A DNA stretch of 6,331 nt, taken from positions 1 through 6,331 of the forward strand of contig CAZCCV010000061.1 of NCBI GenBank assembly GCA_964497515.1, read 5' to 3'. The notes beneath the pieces are model-generated. The model was given only the letters and a program-made list of their open reading frames with translations, did no database searches and was not told the origin of the DNA. Source of the stretch: CAZCCV01 sp964497515 (lineage in GTDB: Bacteria; Armatimonadota; UBA5829; DTLH01). The position numbers and the translations under genes are program-made. Below, piece after piece: positions 5,387 to 6,331 of the stretch. Position 1 is the stretch's first letter; every line of letters starts with the position of its first letter.

Positions 5387-5832
5387 ATCTGTTGTCGCCC
5401 CCTTGTTTCTTGTCTTCGTCTATGGCAACCGTCCTTGATATCGATACGGACATCACGAATATTGGTCTTGTGGTGTGGATGTTTACGCTGCATCTCCCTG
5501 ATCATCTCTTCATACTCCTGGGATGTGGTGTAATCCACGATGATGCTGGGGTTCATGCCTTCGTGGTCGGGGTTTGTGGAGAGAAATATCGGGACGACTG
5601 CGTCTATGTTGTACTCTCCGGAGAGCTCCTTGTCGATCACGAGAGCAATCTGGGTGAGGTAACCGGCCTGGAGCCACTCATAAGGAATCTGGCCGGAGAT
5701 CTCCTTAGATGCGGCTATTGCCCCACCTTCGCCGACGAACCGGTTACTTGCCGCAAGGGTCACAATGTCCGCTGAGCTCTCGGATTTCACCAGACAGATG
5801 AATGTCTCAATCACCTCACGGATAAGCTCCAA
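5383..5832 (-). CDS. Phage structural-type protein of unknown function
   Basis: The 149-residue protein starts at TTG 5832. An in-frame TGA three codons upstream excludes longer forms, and GAGGTGA (5839-5845) six bases before supports the TTG. Visible features are an amphipathic N-terminal helix (LIREVIETFICLVK), TLAASNRFVGEGGAIAASKE, an acidic beta-type middle (LVIDKELSGEYNIDAVVPIF, then STNPDHEGM) and a basic tail (CHRRRQETRGRQQI). I recognise no family. It sits 11 bases after the gp10-like gene, where tailed phages commonly encode tail-completion or tail-terminator proteins, so a neck or tail role is reasonable but inferred. Its stop overlaps the start of the transglycosylase gene. Confidence 0.75.
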   Translation of the reverse strand: MELIREVIETFICLVKSESSADIVTLAASNRFVGEGGAIAASKEISGQIPYEWLQAGYLTQIALVIDKELSGEYNIDAVVPIFLSTNPDHEGMNPSIIVDYTTSQEYEEMIREMQRKHPHHKTNIRDVRIDIKDGCHRRRQETRGRQQI

Positions 5833-5838
5833 GTCATG

Positions 5839-5845
5839 TCACCTC
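5839..5845 (-). promoter_or_regulatory. Shine-Dalgarno that fixes the TTG start of the 5832 gene
   Basis: On the minus strand GAGGTGA overlaps the TGA stop of the gp10-like gene and lies six bases before TTG 5832. An ATG at 5837 is nearer but in another frame. The overlap points to coupled translation. Confidence 0.65.
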
Positions 5846-6331
5846 ACTTGAGGACTGAGAGAAGCGCTTGCCGATAGTTCTCTATCACCTCGTCCCGATA
5901 TTTCTCCATCGTCGGGTGCAGGAACGGCCTTGGCGGGATGACTATGATTGCCCCGGATGGATGATTTATCGTGCAGCCATACTCCATAATCGCGCCGATG
6001 TTCGCGACGTTCTCGCCTCCCTTGTAGACGCTCGTCCTAAGAAGTCCGATGAACGCACCGTCCGACAGAATCTTCTGAGTGATGCTGTTTACCAAAAAGC
6101 CGGTATCTATGAGCGCTTTGCTCGATCCTTTCCGATCTATCGTCACCTGGGCGAGCGGCGGGAACTGCTTTCCACCCGGAGCCTGGTTTCGTATCCCCAG
6201 CTTTATCTCCCTCACAAGAAGGAGCGCGTTCTTTATTGTCGCCTGCCGGATGGCCCGTGCCAGCCGCTGATTGAAGCCATTCGTCAAGAGGGCCTTCGCC
6301 CTCTCCCAGTCTCCTGAGCGTTCAATTCCCA
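5844..6331 (-). CDS. HK97-gp10-like phage neck / head-tail connection protein, 5' end off window
   Basis: The visible frame encodes GIERSGDWERAKALLTNGFN, then helices (RLARAIRQATIKNALLLVREIK), GIRNQAPGGKQFPPLA, TIDRKGSSKALIDTGFLVNS and a C-terminal RPFLHPTMEKYRDEVIENY. An N-terminal helix, a central beta part containing LIDTGxLxxS, then a PPRPFLxP motif is the pattern of the HK97 gp10 / virion morphogenesis family that completes the neck between head and tail. A TTG at 6287 could serve as a start, but GDWERAKALL upstream is typical of the family's N-terminus. The first two window bases on this strand are TG, so an ATG one base beyond the edge is likely. It is first of three coupled genes. Confidence 0.85.
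   Translation of the reverse strand, partial: GIERSGDWERAKALLTNGFNQRLARAIRQATIKNALLLVREIKLGIRNQAPGGKQFPPLAQVTIDRKGSSKALIDTGFLVNSITQKILSDGAFIGLLRTSVYKGGENVANIGAIMEYGCTINHPSGAIIVIPPRPFLHPTMEKYRDEVIENYRQALLSVLK

Noticed and set aside
5034..5456. 140-codon minus-strand ORF over the transglycosylase
   Set aside because: The neighbouring frame carries all the lytic transglycosylase motifs; this one is Arg/Gly/Cys-rich noise in the same DNA.
5269..5775. 168-codon plus-strand ORF opposite the phage genes
   Set aside because: It is antisense to two overlapping, well-supported phage genes with ribosome binding sites and has no recognisable content.
5868..6317. 149-codon plus-strand ORF opposite the gp10-like gene
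   Set aside because: The minus frame shows family motifs (QAPGGK, LIDTG, PPRPFLHP); the plus frame is its complement.

Overview
The window looks like bacterial accessory DNA carrying two unrelated modules that face each other. Most genes have strong GGAGG-type ribosome binding sites, and stop codons are the standard set. Nothing fixes the species. From memory, the style of the RHS core (YYYREPNGELIA, YYTHYQ, LLQLGVRFYDPEIGRF) resembles RHS proteins of Armatimonadota and similar environmental phyla, but this is a low-confidence impression.

Left module, about 1-4908, plus strand. It opens with the 3' part of a large RHS/YD-repeat protein gene (1-2471). The frame is continuous but broken by two in-frame TGA codons (42-44 and 987-989). 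The gene keeps a full RHS-associated core ending in DPTGL, followed by a 147-residue Trp/Cys-rich C-terminal tip of unknown fold. Next come a hairpin and a membrane-anchored small protein (2619-3179), the best candidate for the cognate immunity protein. After it the locus is a mosaic: an 11-codon ORF with an excellent ribosome binding site (3188-3223), a second copy of part of the RHS core (3250-3474) joined out of frame to the end of a different Cys-containing hydrophobic tip (3475-3579), and a two-helix membrane protein (3593-3763). A gene-poor stretch with hairpins follows, holding a third RHS core fragment (3949-4089). A large hairpin then precedes two small soluble acidic proteins (4252-4620 and 4666-4908).

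The most economical reading is a polymorphic-toxin locus: one long RHS gene followed by remnants of older or alternative tip/immunity cassettes. Each remnant is marked by a leftover piece of RHS core and followed by a different small gene. Toxin and immunity roles are inferred from arrangement only; no known toxin domain was recognised.

Right module, 4973-6331, minus strand. This is a compact phage structural cluster: an HK97-gp10-like neck/head-tail protein (start just off the right edge), an unrecognised structural-type protein, and a lytic transglycosylase. The three are tightly packed and translationally coupled. Phage genes end abruptly at 4973, so the boundary with the RHS locus at about 4863-4972 is probably a prophage-remnant or recombination junction.
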